In this document: in pieces, positions 1 through 12,198 of the stretch | Layout: each line of letters starts with the position of its first letter | Position numbering within the stretch: position 1 is the first letter of the stretch | From: Sweltsa coloradensis | Lineage: Eukaryota > Arthropoda > Insecta > Plecoptera > Chloroperlidae | Length of the DNA: 64,000 nucleotides | Direction: 5' to 3' | Assembly: GCA_024449915.1 (NCBI GenBank) | Contig: JAMZAV010000029.1 | Location: forward strand, 62,001-126,000 | Notes under the pieces: generated by a model | What the model was told of the DNA's origin: nothing | The model's database searches: none | Seen by the model: the letters and a program-made list of their open reading frames with translations, nothing else | Program-made: the position numbers and the translations under genes

Positions 1-178
1 GCCTCCATAAATTTCATCGCAATCGGAGTATCGGTTGAGCCGAAATCGTGTTAACAAACACACAAAATACAAAAAGAAAAAAAGAAAGAAGAAAAAAAAA
101 CATTCCGGATTTTTTTCTCCAGTGTAGTGAAATGGAATCTTCGCTTCGCTCGCTACGCTCGCTACGCTCATCCAATTA
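1..178 (+). mobile_element. 3' end of a diverged family-A-like element, cut by the window edge
   Basis: The last ~75 bases follow the family A 3' plan: an A-rich tract after a 'cacaaaa' stretch, then 'gtgaaatggaatcttcgctt', then a repeated 'cgctacgct' block, ending in CATCCAATTA. The complete copies near 2.7, 10.1 and 29.4 kb end the same way. The upstream 'aatttcatcgcaatcggagtatcggtt' region is only loosely similar to the 'aaattttcatcaagatcgcat' part of those copies. It could therefore be a sister family sharing the 3' end. No coding content is seen. Confidence 0.6.
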
Positions 179-1370
179 AACTCCCGCCTTTAAAAAAAAT
201 ATTGATTTGATATTTAGTAAATGGATTTAAAATTGTGATTATTGCAATGCTAGTCTGACGTAATAATCCAGATTACTTTAGGTAATAATTTGCAAACAAA
301 TATTTGAACATTAAGTGCATACTTCAATTCGATCGAAAATTCAATTCACAACTATCAACAATATTGTTAAAAACTAAATTAAAATTACGAAAATAAATTA
401 AATTCACAGCATAATATTTTTAATCTTGCTTTCTTCTATGTGGCTTGTGCAGCTCAGTCTGCTCGTACTTGACTTGTACTCTTGAATGTCTCGCAAAGAA
501 AACACGAAACGACGATACAATGTGAATTAACGCGAAAGTAATGAATTTACAAAAACAAAAATTATGCAAAAATCTTAAAAGTAGAACTTTTAACTAAATA
601 GTTAAATAAAGGCAATTTCAATATATAACAATTTTCTGAAGGAAATTTATTAATTATCCATTAAAGGAATTATTTGTTATTAACTATCATGATTTAATTC
701 CATAATTCTTGACAATAATGTGTTTCTTATGTCAATTATTTATGTAAATTACACATTATATTGATTTTATTACTATCATATGTCTTCAAGTAAAGTAAAT
801 ATAATAATAATGTTGTTAACAAACGTATTTTTAAGTGACCTCTCAATGAAATATTACTTATTAAACAAACTTCATAAACTTCAAAACCTTTCTCTGGAAC
901 TAGAATGTTCCTTCTTGAGGTAAATGTTCTGGAATATACTCCATTATCTGACAAACTTTACTGCATGTCAAGCCGAACATTTTCTCCCTGCGATTTTGTC
1001 ACCGTAGCCTCAAGCGTTCTCGAATCATAAGTCTTCGCTACGCCTGTCTTTTTGGACCGTAATCGTAACGCTTTGGTCTTGGAATCGACAGTAATTTGGA
1101 GGAAATTGATCATAACTTTTAATCTTTACTCAATGCATTTCCGAAAATGTCTTTCAGATAGAAGTAAAGCTTAGCGACTGGCAAAGTTCACGTGGTAATA
1201 TAGGATGGCTATAAAATATGACAGTGTCCTTGTGGATGTTATAGGTTTTGTTGGGTTTATGTGAAGTTCTCGACTCTTGATGATTTTGTCAATAGATGTG
1301 TCGATATCGAGGATGACGAAAGTGTGGTAGCTGGGTCGTATCTCTGCGTGATGGATGGCTGTTTAAGTCA
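179..1370. other. AT-rich stretch without recognisable feature
   Basis: The stretch has short open frames only, numerous A/T runs and no repeat copy that recurs elsewhere in the window. I see nothing to annotate as gene, RNA or element. Confidence 0.5.
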
Positions 1371-1378
1371 CTCCAACG

Positions 1379-1430
1379 AGGGGTGGTGGCCGGGGGGGTG
1401 GTGGGGGGTGGGAGGGAGGGGGGAGCTGGA
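1379..1430 (+). other. G-rich tract with quadruplex potential
   Basis: The plus strand has successive runs of three to seven G separated by one to three bases ('ggggtggtgg', 'gggggggtggtgggggg', 'gggagggaggggggag'). This satisfies the usual G-quadruplex pattern of four or more G3+ runs with short loops. It lies ~50 bp upstream of the hexanucleotide array, in a window where such G-richness is rare. Function is unknown. Confidence 0.6.
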
Positions 1431-1478
1431 TCAAGAGATGCTCGGGAAGAGTAGTCACTCTCAGTGTTGACATGATAG

Positions 1479-1662
1479 ACACGGACACGGACACGGACAC
1501 GGACACGGACACGGACACGGACACGGACACGGACACGGACACGGACACGGACACGGACACGGACACGGACACGGACACGGACACGGACACGGACACGGAC
1601 ACGGACACGGACACGGACACGGACACGGACACGGACACGCACACGCACACGGACACGCACCG
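1479..1662 (+). repeat. (ACACGG)n hexanucleotide satellite, about 30 units
   Basis: A nearly perfect array of GGACAC hexamers runs for about 180 bp. Only the last units vary, with ACACGC replacing ACACGG. Because the period is a multiple of three and lacks stop codons in most frames, it creates spurious dipeptide-repeat open frames on both strands (Thr-Asp, Arg-Val, Ser-Val, Pro-Cys). These should not be called genes. The regularity suggests recent expansion. Confidence 0.95.
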
Positions 1663-1664
1663 TG

Positions 1665-2430
1665 CAAATAGTACAACAAAGAGCTATCGCTACAGACGAG
1701 ACGACACCATTAAAATAATGCACATTAATTTATGTAAATATACACAATTTTAACCGTAAACATGGGGCAGATAAATATGCAAGGCTACAGTATGAACGGA
1801 GGCATGCATTATACTGTAAATTCTATGTTTCTTCATGTGACCTTAAAAAGCGTTTGGATTTTGTTATTCACCGAAGGGGAAAACAGGTCAGAGGGAAAAA
1901 TTGACTGAAAAGATTTTGGCACATCACAAAACTGCCAGAACAAATCCTACACTTGTCAAAATTTATGGAACAATAATAAATGTATTATTGTTTTAAGAGA
2001 ATATGGGACATAAATTTTTAGGCAATTTCCTATTCGCTCAGCCGACTGACTTAACATACTTTTCATAATTTCCATGAATTGGAATTGAAGTGCTCTAGAG
2101 TAATACTTAACAAAAAAAAAAAAATTAATATATTTCTAGCATTTTTTATTGTGTTAAAAGTCGAAAATTAAATCTTTCTGTGGCTAACTAAGAAGAAATA
2201 TTTATGAACTACTACTGTAGGTCATCATTGGCAACTATTTTAAGTTTCATATACGTCGGATGTAACCTGGCCGAGCGAATAACTATTTGCTAACTGTCAA
2301 CAATAATTGTGTCCTATTTCCTCTTATGTTCGAATATGTGATCAATACCGACCCTCGTCTCAAGCCGTGAATGTTTTGCTTCCCTCCTAATAACCTTCCT
2401 CCCCTCAACCTCAAGATGTGTCAACTCCGT
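1665..2430. other. No gene seen
   Basis: AT-rich sequence with a few homopolymer A runs. Nothing recurs elsewhere in the window and no coding signal is evident. Confidence 0.45.
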
Positions 2431-2439
2431 GTATTTTCA

Positions 2440-2455
2440 TGGTGGAGGTGCCGGG
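2440..2455 (+). other. tRNA-Ala 3'-end complement (PBS-like 16-mer), copy 1
   Basis: TGGTGGAGGTGCCGGG is identical to copies 3, 4 and 5 and differs from copy 2 by one base. Read on the minus strand it gives CCCGGCACCTCCACCA, which matches the 3' acceptor end of a mature animal tRNA-Ala with its post-transcriptional CCA. A word beginning TGG and complementary to a tRNA 3' end is the hallmark of a retroelement primer-binding site. No LTR-like sequence is visible around it, and the flanks do not resemble those of the other copies. Confidence 0.6.
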
Positions 2456-2710
2456 TTCCATCGATCTTCGCCCAGGTGAAAAGGTCAAGAATTGACCTAG
2501 TTACATCCACTCTACTCCACTCCATCCTATCCCATCCTGCACTCGGCATATAAGCATGTTAGTTCAACCGTATGAATGGAAGATGCTTTTAAGTATCAAC
2601 ATAAACTTACAATGGTGCTGACATGTATAGTCTTTTATAGCCTATACAAAGAGATAGAGAAACGTACGTACTGTAAATAACATCCGACCGTAGTGGCTCA
2701 TGTGCTTATA

Positions 2711-3275
2711 ACTAGGAAAACGCTTAAGTCCCGCCGCGTTGATGGATGAGCTTTTTAAAATTTTTAGTTTGCATGGGATATCTTTACTTTTGCAAGTTCT
2801 TTTTTTGCTGCCTACGCATTGTAGGTGATTGTTTGTCAAGTTTCTTTTTTTACCTGTCAATTGGTATTATTTACCGTATTTCTATGGATTCTGGCTAACT
2901 ATTTAAACTTTTTCTTTTAAAAGGTACTACATCACCATAACCTTAATGTCCATGTATAATATTAACGTTGTAGCCCCACCCGTTTGGTCAGAATTGGCCC
3001 AAATGGCACGAAAATATCGCACAAAAAATCGAAAAAAATCGTAAAAGTACGATATTCATGAGAAATATTTCTTCGATTGTACCCAAAAACAATACACCTC
3101 TAAGTTCAGAGATTTCGAAGGTCCTGTCAAATTTACATCAAGATCGGATATGCCGTTTGCCTGGTAGAGAGTTAACAAACAGACAGAAAAAAAACCAAAA
3201 TAACAAAAAAAAACACCCGAGCTAAATTTTTTGGGGGTCAGTGAAATTGAAGTCTTCGCTTCGCTCATCCAATTA
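2711..3275 (+). mobile_element. Family A element, copy A1 (single internal unit)
   Basis: It runs from ACTAGGAAAACGC through the subterminal 'gttgatggatgagcttttt', a conserved block 'gtagccccacccgtttggt', an A-rich tract, and the 3' end 'cttcgctcatccaatta'. Copies A2 and A3 carry two tandem copies of the ~175-bp central unit; this one has a single unit and is about 565 bp. It is non-coding. A frame on the minus strand reads RANGIxDLDxNLTGPSKSLN, but this peptide recurs only because the DNA is conserved among copies. The ends form a weak imperfect inverted pair (TAACTAGGA / TAATTGGA), suggesting a non-autonomous DNA element. The superfamily is undetermined. Confidence 0.8.
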
Positions 3276-4508
3276 TATATTTTATTCCACACAATTTGTC
3301 CATAAACATACATGATTTTTGGTTACGTAACAAAATTTAAATTCCTTCATTAAAACCCAAAATTATAGGGCACGAGACTGGAACCCAAAAGTTTGCTTTC
3401 TACCTTAACAATTAAAAATTCGTGATTTTTTAATAAATTTTTTGAATCTTTTAAGGGTTTTTTTCTTGACCTTTTAGAATGAAATGCAGATTTTTGATTC
3501 CAAATGGACATTTTTGTTTTTGGATTTTTTTTAAATTCATTTTTTTTAAATTTAATAATATTCAAATTGAATCTACTACAGGCAAACAAAATATCCGGGA
3601 CACACTAGAAATTGGTGTAGTTTTGTGTTTTTGCACACATTATTGTTTGAACTTTTACAAAAATTCTTCAAATTCTACAAATTCCGAACTAAACAAAGCA
3701 GCTATTTACCCGGATTTAAAGTATGAAAAACTTCGCAGATCAATTGTGTTGATTTTAAAAAGTGGTGGTAGACGATTATACCTATACCCTATAAAATTAA
3801 AGGGGTAAATATATGCATCCACAAATTCAAATTCTGAAATATTTCCAGCAGAAAGGAAAATTAATCAAAATAAAGATGTAGCTCATTCGTGTATTTAACA
3901 ATGTTACACAAATATCCGTCACAATTGCGCCAATAACCATAGACTTGTTCAGTATAAACTGTCTCTCAACCCAGTCATAAACTAAACAAACTAATTCTTA
4001 AATTTTTTGTTTAAATCTTAGAAACGTCGTGGAGTTTCATTATTATTTTTCGTCCCCTTCACCAATCCAATAATAATAAGTTAAGCAATGTAACGACCCG
4101 CTAAAATTAGTACGACATGAAGAGGAATTTCAATTCCTTATAGTAAAGTCAATTTTTATTTGACAGCTGGCCAAATTGAATTGAATGATCATAGGGGTCG
4201 ACAGTAATTAAGAAGAAATTACAATTTAGAATTTATAGTATTTTTCTATTATTAATGTAAGGTTTAAATTGGATCTGTTGTCATTTTAAGTATAGTTCAA
4301 TATTGTTATTTTTAATAACGCACAGTGTGTTATGGTCTATGGCTGTTGATGATTTCAAATAAATAAATAAGTAATTTAATAAAACCTTGAAATATTTGTC
4401 GGATCTAGATATGAAGGTCATATTATACACTCTCGACCAGATGTAAATCAAGGGATTAACACTTTTATTTGATAATGGTTAAGGGTGAACGTGTTAGTTT
4501 ACTATTTC
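3276..4508. other. No gene seen
   Basis: AT-rich sequence with poly-T and poly-A runs. A 109-codon open frame at 3479-3808 (plus) has no recognisable domain and a Phe/Lys/Asn composition expected from AT-rich DNA, so I do not call it. Confidence 0.45.
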
Positions 4509-4785
4509 ACTAGGGACACGCCAAAGTCGTTGTGAAACGAGTGAATGAGCCATATGTTGAGTACCCGGTTACATTACTTTTCTTCCCCCTACCTTATGCC
4601 TACCAAGCCTATCATAGACTAGAGAGGCGCATTATGGCCTTACAGTTGACGCGCCCGTATACCAACTAAACTTAAAAAACTATTATTTATACGAATATAA
4701 TTATCAAACTTAAATGCAAATGTTCCCGGGTACTCACCACATGACTCGCTCACTCGTCTAACTACGACTTTGGCGTTTCCCTAGT
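4509..4785. mobile_element. Family B MITE with ~60-bp terminal inverted repeats, copy B1
   Basis: The left end begins ACTAGGGACACGCCAAAGTC and the right end, read on the opposite strand, begins ACTAGGGAAACGCCAAAGTC. Pairing continues through 'gacgagtgagcgagtcatg' to 'gagtacccgg', giving arms of about 60 bp. The interior is AT-rich and non-coding. A second copy lies at 16925-17177. No convincing target duplication is visible. The terminal word is shared with family A, which suggests the two families could use the same transposase. Confidence 0.88.
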
Positions 4786-4865
4786 CTAGTTGGCTAAGGC
4801 GCCCTTGTAGCCGAAAAGTGGGGGACGTGGGTTCAATCCCCTGGTCGGGAAAGATTTTATAATTT
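4786..4865 (+). mobile_element. tRNA-derived SINE head, family F, copy 1
   Basis: A box A-like 'gttggctaaggcgccc' and a box B-like 'gggttcaatcccc', about 45 bp apart, are followed by 'ggtcgggaaagatttt'. The same series occurs at 55572-55655 ('gttggctagggcgct' ... 'gggttcgaacccc' ... 'ggtcgggatggattttt'). These are the split internal promoter elements of RNA polymerase III. The body beyond the head is not recognisable. It directly abuts the right end of MITE B1. It is too degraded to be a functional tRNA. Confidence 0.65.
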
Positions 4866-5535
4866 CTAGATTGTATTTCAAAAATAATTAAACATGTTTT
4901 GAAATGCATATAACGCAGTGTAGTCCATCATCTGTGGCAATAGGGCCTACTATGATAAACAAAGCCAGTACGAAATAAAAGTAAATATTGCAAGGTTTAC
5001 TCAATCTTCCAGCGGAATTTGGGGATACCTTGGGCGTGCAAAATTCAACTGACCTTGCATGGGCACGGTTTTTAACGGCCAGGCGAATAACAAACAAAAA
5101 ATATCTTTTCAAAATCTAAACCATTGTTGTTAAAATAATTTCTAAACATTAGAAGCCTATTTTTCCATTTATTGTTTCTTGTAGGTTTAAATCGCAATGG
5201 ATCTAGCTGATTTTGGAGCAGTTCTTAGTAAACTCGTACCGGATGTCTGTTTAAAATTTCAGCGCAATCTGTTGAGCGATTCGGCTGATTTTCAACGTAC
5301 ACACACACAGTATCTAGACGGAAAGGAAGTTGCCCATCAGGCTCTTCCTAGTTTTTATCATATCATGGATTTACAAGGCGCAAGTTACTATTATAAGTCC
5401 ATGATCATATTCTTTTGTCTCTCATTCTATCTTAACGTCATAGTTTTCTGTCACATATATTATATATATGTTCTTTTTGTTTCTCGTTTTTGAGAAAATA
5501 TATCCTTTTGGAAGATGTTTTCTCTCCCCTATCGG

Positions 5536-5583
5536 TACAATTATAAATAAATAAATAAATACATACACACACACACACACACG
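5536..5583 (+). repeat. (AAAT)n followed by (AC)n tract
   Basis: Several 'ataa' tetramers are followed by about nine AC dinucleotides. A compound A-rich and simple-repeat tail like this often marks the 3' end of a retroposed sequence. The ~340 bp upstream (including an open frame at 5197-5493) has no recognisable domain, so I cannot name the body. Confidence 0.6.
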
Positions 5584-6298
5584 CACGAGACTAGCGCCGT
5601 TTGAGTTGAATGGAGACCACTCCGTTCGCTGCGCTCACTCGTTTAAATAAATGAAATAAAAGTATTTATTTTTGTCACAATTTTTTTAATACAATGCAAA
5701 AATTGTTAAAATTAATGAAAATAGCTAGAAATAAATGAGATTGTTACAAAACTGTTGATAAAGATGTAAATATAATGTGCAAACATATACCACATAGATT
5801 AGTTCCAGGAAATACAATTTTAAAATCAGTACAATTTTCATTCTTTTTGAAGATACCTGTGCAGGTTATTTAAATGCAAAGTATTTTAGAGCCCAACCCT
5901 GGCCCGCTGCTTACCAAGTGATTATTTAAGAACTGAACTAACCATCTAGGCTAGGAATCCGTGCTGGTATTATAACATTTGTATGAAGATGGTACAGTGT
6001 TCCCGCAACATGCAAGCACAATTATTCATGACATATACTTGGCGCTGACTTACTCGCCGTGTAAGTAGGGTGGGGGTGCGGATTGGAATGTTAATTCCTC
6101 TACGTTAAGCTGAGTAGGCTACTGGTACAAGCGTACATGCACGTGGGTTGGAATATCGCCCAGTGAATACATTTTCTAACATATTCCTTCTTCTTGTTAT
6201 TTCCAATCAAAACGTTCTTCACATTCGTAAGGTTTTGTGAAATTACCGATAGATACTGGCCGGTAAAACTTGCACAAAGCAATACATATTTGCATGTT

Positions 6299-6314
6299 TG
6301 GTGGAGGTGCCAGG
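6299..6314 (+). other. tRNA-Ala 3'-end complement (PBS-like 16-mer), copy 2
   Basis: TGGTGGAGGTGCCAGG is one mismatch from the other four copies and is preceded by a T run, as copies 3 to 5 are. The following bases (tagaactttg) do not match the other copies. See copy 1 for interpretation. Confidence 0.5.
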
Positions 6315-6654
6315 TAGAACTTTGAAAGTAATTCTAGAGTTTCAGGACGGCTTTGGCGGCGAAGTTTCCACTAACTTTTGGCGACTGGTGGGCAACGAAC
6401 GCAATTTTAGCATGGCTACGATTGGCGGATAGGAAGAAACCACGTAATTTTTCATCGCCTACACCGATTAGAAAATTAAACAAAGTAAAATGTCAATATG
6501 TAGGATGGCTTAGGTTCTTCTAGTATCATTGAAATACTTTTTGTCATCCACGAAACGGTAGCTGATTCTTAAGTGTCGAAAGTGCTAATGCTGAAATATC
6601 CCTCAGACCCGCTTTTACACGGTCCCAGCTTTAAATAATAATAACAAAAAAAAT

Positions 6655-6691
6655 AAAAAATGAACAAACAAACAAACAAACAAACAAACAG
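6655..6691 (+). repeat. (AAAC)n tetranucleotide repeat
   Basis: About seven tandem 'aaac' units follow an A-rich run. Confidence 0.85.
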
Positions 6692-6934
6692 AGATTCAAT
6701 TTCCAATACCTCCCTGCTAAAACTTTAACAACAGATATTAGAATACATATTTGATTGGTTTGAACTGAGGACCGTTTCAACGTGTGTATAGATGGCGCCA
6801 ATGTATTTTTTGCCATCCAGTCGGCCATGACAGGCGGTGTGACGTCATCTGAAACTCTCGTATAATATGCGTTTTCTTTGTTATCGTTTATTAATTTTAC
6901 ATTCGTTTACGCATGGAGTTTACCTATGAACATA

Positions 6935-6995
6935 CCACTGCCTTCTAGATGCTACTCGTGTATTCGAGCCACGAGTAGCATCTAGGAGGCAGTGG
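6935..6995. repeat. Near-perfect 26-bp hairpin
   Basis: Left arm 6935-6960 and right arm 6970-6995 pair with one mismatch (a T opposite a G-side base) around a 9-base loop 'tattcgagc'. The arms begin CCACTGCCTTCTAGATGCTA and end with its complement. No other copy is seen in the window. It could be a collapsed foldback element or a small-RNA hairpin. The pairing is more perfect than in typical animal pre-miRNAs. Confidence 0.85.
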
Positions 6996-6999
6996 GACA

Positions 7000-9400
7000 T
7001 ACCATCATGGGCGAATCTCGAACACCATCAAAGATTTAGTTAAAACATTCGTACAAAAATAAAGTACATATCGATAAATCTAGTCATTTCATAATCCTGA
7101 ACAATATTCAGATAAAAGAAAATATTTTTCTAGCAAATCATAACATTGCTCAAGAATCAATATAAGAAACATATTAGGTTCACAGTTTAGAAAGTAAAAT
7201 ATATAGTTTTATAACCTGAAGTTAAAATAATATCTACGTTTCGAAACTACGCTCACTACGCAGGTCCACCCAATTACTTTCGTTGCAAATAATAGTTCTT
7301 ATATTTAAGTTCATATTTTTGAGAAACGTATTTAGATTGAAAAGGACTTTGTTCCAAAAAAAATACATAATTTATATCATAGGCACAAAACTATTTCATA
7401 TAATCGAACTTTTGAGTTAGATGCACGTTATTGGTTGTCAACTCACTAACGTACTACCCTATTTATCTCTCTTTCTCTCTCTCTACAATATCTTATACTC
7501 TACACTATTATCTTCCTCTATCTCAACTTAAAGCCACGCTCGGTTTTATCGTCGGTGACAGATCTCCACCTTCAACTTCAACTCAAAATTTTATCGGCGT
7601 TTTCTGCTATTTCAGACGCAAACTTTTCCAATGTTTGGGTAAATCTATAGAAAATGTGTATTAATATTTATTCATATTGCGAGAATTATAAAAAAACTTA
7701 GTAGTGTACCTAATGATTAAGTGAAAATTAATACTTTGAGGCAATATTTGCTTAAAACTTATTCATACACTGTAAATGAATACGCAAATAAATGATTAAT
7801 ATATTAAATAAAATTGTGAAATTATGAGCACTTAAACATCGTCTTTAGTATAAGAGTTTAGAGTAGTTAACTCATAATGTTATAATAATGCACTAAAATT
7901 GGGAACTTTAAATATCTTATAAAATTGTATTTTTTTCCATCTTGTTCAGACTTATCAGAACACCTATCTTACATTTAACACTTAATTTGTTATGACTTTT
8001 GTTGAAAATCATAAAGAGTATAAAATAATAGGTTTTCGGGTTATAGTATTTACATTGTTATGTTATATGTCGTGTTTAAAATTCTAGCTTCAGTTCTAAA
8101 TGAAAATTAATGCTTTATTAATGCCCAATACGGTGTTGTTACTAGCTTGAATATCGTTCAACAGCACACGTTAAGTGACAGCTAGACTTTAAACATAATG
8201 TTATTACCGGTTGTAAAAAACATTACGTTAACAATAAACAATGCATTTTTTTAATCAAACTTGAAAATTATAATTAATTCCTGTAGTAGCACTTTAAGCA
8301 TTATTTTATAATTTAATGAGAAGCCAACAATCTAGTTTTAAAACTTTTAGATAATAGTGAGCTACATTATGAACGCTGGTGGGAAGAGACCATACATTGA
8401 ACTAGGAATATACGCATCTAGAAAACAATATTTATCCTAGAGAAAAAATATGAATAATGTTAATTAAGTTAAAGAGACACTAAAACGCAGAGTAAAAACG
8501 TGAAATGTGAATAAGTTTGTTACAAGTTATTTGTACTACAAAAACAAATATTGTTATGATAAAATTGTGTTTGGTTTTGAAAATTGAACGTTTTATAAAT
8601 AAAGTAAATGATACAAACAATCGTTCGTTTGAAGTTCGGTATTATTTAAATTCTGCAATACCAAATTATCAACATAGCAAAGGTGATCCATGAATGTGCA
8701 CTATAAAATTAAATAATTTACTTACTTACAATAGTGTTAACAAAATAAAAATTATTGATTTATTTTAACTTTTAAGCAATACGCTATTCGCCATGGCCAT
8801 GAACTTTTTGGTATTTGAAATTTATGTTCAATGTTGGTAATCATTGCATTATTAACTTTACTTGGAGTATTGTAATGCTTTGCTTAAGGACTATATGGTC
8901 ACACTAGAATGTATTTGTCTGCCATTAAGCACTTATCATACTGGAGCTCGTGGCTTATTGGTCTGTAACTAACATAGGTTTCGTAATTGTTTTCGGCTTT
9001 TCACCAAAAGCAATTCGTTACTCTAGGCTTCCCAAAGTTGATACGGGTCAGTGTACGAGTTCTGCCATTGTAGTTCTGAAAGTATCTGCTTCAAGTGCGT
9101 ATGAAGGGTGGGGGAAAGGGGGTTATTCCCCTTCCCCACTTTCTTCTGTGGCCACTCCCCCCTCCTTCCTTCAGAATGTTAAACAACCAGTTCGCCAATT
9201 GTAAAAGCCGAGATTCATAGTTTTGCACTCATTCTATTTTAATAAATTACATAAAATTAATAACAAGTTAAAGTCTAACAATTTATTTTTAATATGTCCA
9301 GTTCACCATTCATCACCACGGCTACACTGAAAACACTAGATGCAGACAGTGTACCCAGGGTTGTGGTATGTGGATAGTTATACAGAGAAGTTTATGACTA
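7000..9400. other. No gene seen
   Basis: This is a long AT-rich stretch. Short frames at 7431-7664 and 8950-9204 have no recognisable domain. A pyrimidine-rich run lies near 7468-7490. 'cgctcactacgcaggtccacccaatta' near 7250-7275 may be a very diverged family A 3' end, but I would not insist on it. Confidence 0.45.
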
Positions 9401-9409
9401 CATCATTCT

Positions 9410-9424
9410 CCCCCCCCCCCCCCT
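9410..9424 (+). repeat. Poly-C run, 15 bases
   Basis: An uninterrupted C homopolymer. Its length may be unreliable in sequencing. Confidence 0.9.
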
Positions 9425-10132
9425 TAGAAAAATAGTCCCTACGCGTCTGATCTCCTGCATATTTTCCTGGAGCATCAAAAGGTACTAAGAATTACTTCTT
9501 TATAAACTTATAAAACCAACAATATGCGATATATAACAGCATAATTCTGTTAATCTGAGTTTAAGACGTACATAATTCAATCTCTTTGCCGAACAAAGCC
9601 ACGTGCTTTTGCTTTCAAATTGATCATGTGTAATGAATTTAAGTTAGAGACAAATTCTGTGGTTAGTAAAATTATACACTTGAGTTGACTTTTTCTCGTG
9701 GTTTATAAACTGTGGGGGTAAGTTCCTATAAAGCACATTTCTCTGTCAGTCCGGGTGAATTTATGGGGACGCATTCCTTAATTAATGACGTCTACAGCTT
9801 TCTCGGGACAAACAAGTAACAATCTGCATTACCAAGTTTTCTTGGGGTTTGACGCGGGCTCTTCTGCAACACACCCTAGCCGAGCCGAGATGCCATTAGG
9901 GTAGACATACAAGCATTAGCTGTGTTTATCTACTCGTGATCCTGTGTGCAAGCGTCGATATACTTGTAAGCTGATAGCGTATGATGACAGAACAGGGCAT
10001 TGCACTTATATAGGCACGGTGTTTTGTTACAGGAGAAACGGCGAGGCTAAAGAATGGAGTATTAGGCACAGTTTAATGTTAATTAAAGACAAAGGGATCA
10101 TGTATCAACGTGTTGATTACTAACTAGGAAAA

Positions 10133-10799
10133 CGCTAAAGTCCCGCCGCGTTGATGGATGAGCTTTTTATAGGTTTTAATTTGCGTGGCATATCTTTACT
10201 TTTGCAAGTGCTTTGTTTTGTTGCCTACGCACGAAGTGATTGTTGTCAAGTTTCTATTGTTTCTTGTCAATTGGTATTATTTACCTTAAAAAACTTATAT
10301 TAAAAGCTTTATTTCTATGGATTCTGGCTAACTTTTTCAACTTTTTCTTTCAAAAGGTACTACATCACCATAACCTTAATGTCCATGTATAATATGAACG
10401 TTGTAGCCCCACCCGTTTGGTCAGAATTGGCCCAAATGGCACGAAAATATCGCACAAAAAATCAAAAAACTTATATTAAAAGCTTTATTTCTATAGATTC
10501 TGACTAACTTTTTCAACTTTTTCTTTTAAAAAGCAATACATCACCATTACCTTAATGTCCATGTGAAATATGAACGTTGTAGCCCCACCCGTTTGGTCAG
10601 AATCGGCCCAAATGTCACGAAAATATCGCACTAAAAATCGAAAAAATCGTAAAAGTACGATATTCATGAGAAATATTTCTTCGATTGTACCCAAAAACGT
10701 AGCAAGTCTAAGTTCAGAGATTTCGAAGGTCCTATCAAATTTTCATCAAGATCGCATATGCCGTTTGCCCGGTAGAGAGCGAACAAACAGACAAAAATA

Positions 10800-10832
<33 letters not shown>

Positions 10833-10912
10833 ACCCGAGCTAAATTTTTTGGGGGGTCAGTGAAATTGAAGTCTTCGGTTCACTCGCTTCGCTCGCTACG
10901 CTCATCCAATTA
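10133..10912 (+). mobile_element. Family A element, copy A2 (duplicated internal unit)
   Basis: A full-length copy of ~780 bp from ACTAGGAAAACGCTAAAGTC to CATCCAATTA. The central unit ('tttatttctatggattctgg' to 'aaatatcgcac') occurs twice in tandem, starting near 10300 and again near 10480. The second unit leads into 'gtaccc-aaaaacgtagcaagtc', the 'gtttgcccggtagagagcg' block and a 30-base A run. The 3' end has an expanded 'cgcttcgctcgctacgctc' block. It is non-coding apart from frames imposed by the repeat. Copy A3 has the same duplicated structure, so the duplication predates at least these two insertions. Confidence 0.88.
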
Positions 10913-12198
10913 ATCCCTTCGATTTCCGCTGACGTAATGAAGCATGTCGGCCCACTGGCATAGTAACTATATTCGTTGGAAAACATCTACGACATTAACA
11001 CGAATCATGTTTTAAAAATACATTTGGCCGAGGCAACAAAATCTTTATTTACAGGTGTAAAAAATATACAGTAAAGGCGTGGTGTTTCTGACACATACGA
11101 TAGACGTATCAAATAATAAACTCTTTCTATAAAGTTCAATAAAATTATTTTTACCTTTGTTCATTAAAATTACCAGCTGTTAGGTAAAGGTGCGGGGCGT
11201 CGAGGTTTTTAACCAATGCCCGTCAAGTAAACTAAGTGGGTTGTTTACAAAGATTTTTTCACTAAGAATATTATTTATCATCGAGGGATTAAGTTTACGG
11301 ATTGAGTCGTTATATCCGCTGTCACGCTGCACTGACAAATAACCTAAGATGGGTTTCAGTCGTTTAGTATTTTGTTTTATTATTAATTGGGGTAATATTT
11401 TATATAGTGCTGCTCTTTATAAACATCATACGTAACAACAGATGTTAATATTACTCTCTTTTTTTAAATCTTTTATTAACTCTAATCTCTACAAATTTTT
11501 CTGCTCTTTTCTTTTTTCTCTACCCTTATTTATTATATCATACAATTCCTCTTCAACTACTAATATCTCATACACAATGTGAAATACGGGTTATCGACAA
11601 CTCTTCCACATCCTTATTTAGAATTCCGGATGTCACCCACTTTTCTAACATGGATTACAAAATATTTTAAGCTCATTTCGTAGAACGTAAGGCCCCTCCT
11701 CCCCCAATGGTCTAATCCGACCAGATTTAGCCCACCCCCAACTCTAGAGGGATGAAGGCCTACGCAACAGCCCCCAGCATCTCTCTATCTGCCTGGTGTG
11801 ATGTGAAGGGGACATCAACCGGATAAGCAGAAGTCTTGCTGGTAAGAATATTAAAACGCTCTCGACTTCTAACTAAGTTCTAGAGTGGAAAATAACATAA
11901 TAAGCTCGAAAGCAGGGGAGCGAAAATATCACACGAAACATGGAGGGCTGACTAAACCTGACGAAATATCTCATCTAGGCTACAAGAATATGTAAACATG
12001 ATGGTAACCATGGGGAAGACGTTGGCAATGCTGTGAAGTCTCCAGAATAAGAGGAAGTTAGTGCCTAAGAGACGCACACTCTGTGTATGGCTTTGCACAT
12101 GTTACCCAGGCCTAACATTTAATATTTATAACATTATAATTAATTGAGAAAACTCTGTTAACATCCTTGTTATATAATATCAATTGTGTCAATAATCC
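10913..12198. other. No gene seen
   Basis: Mostly AT-rich, with a somewhat more GC-balanced patch at 11690-11840 that shows no recognisable coding frame or repeat relationship. Confidence 0.4.

Noticed and set aside
1289..1753. Long open frames with (RV)n, (SV)n, (PC)n and (TD)n on both strands
   Set aside because: They are translations of the GGACAC satellite in all frames. A six-base period without stops produces them automatically.
9800..9860. tRNA-like sequence 'caatctgcattaccaag ... ggggtttgacgc'
   Set aside because: Only a weak resemblance to the head at 48.96 kb; box A is absent and the spacing is wrong.
10570..10863. Plus-strand 97-codon frame in family A copy A2
   Set aside because: It runs into the poly-A tract as poly-Lys and is open only because the repeat is; no domain.
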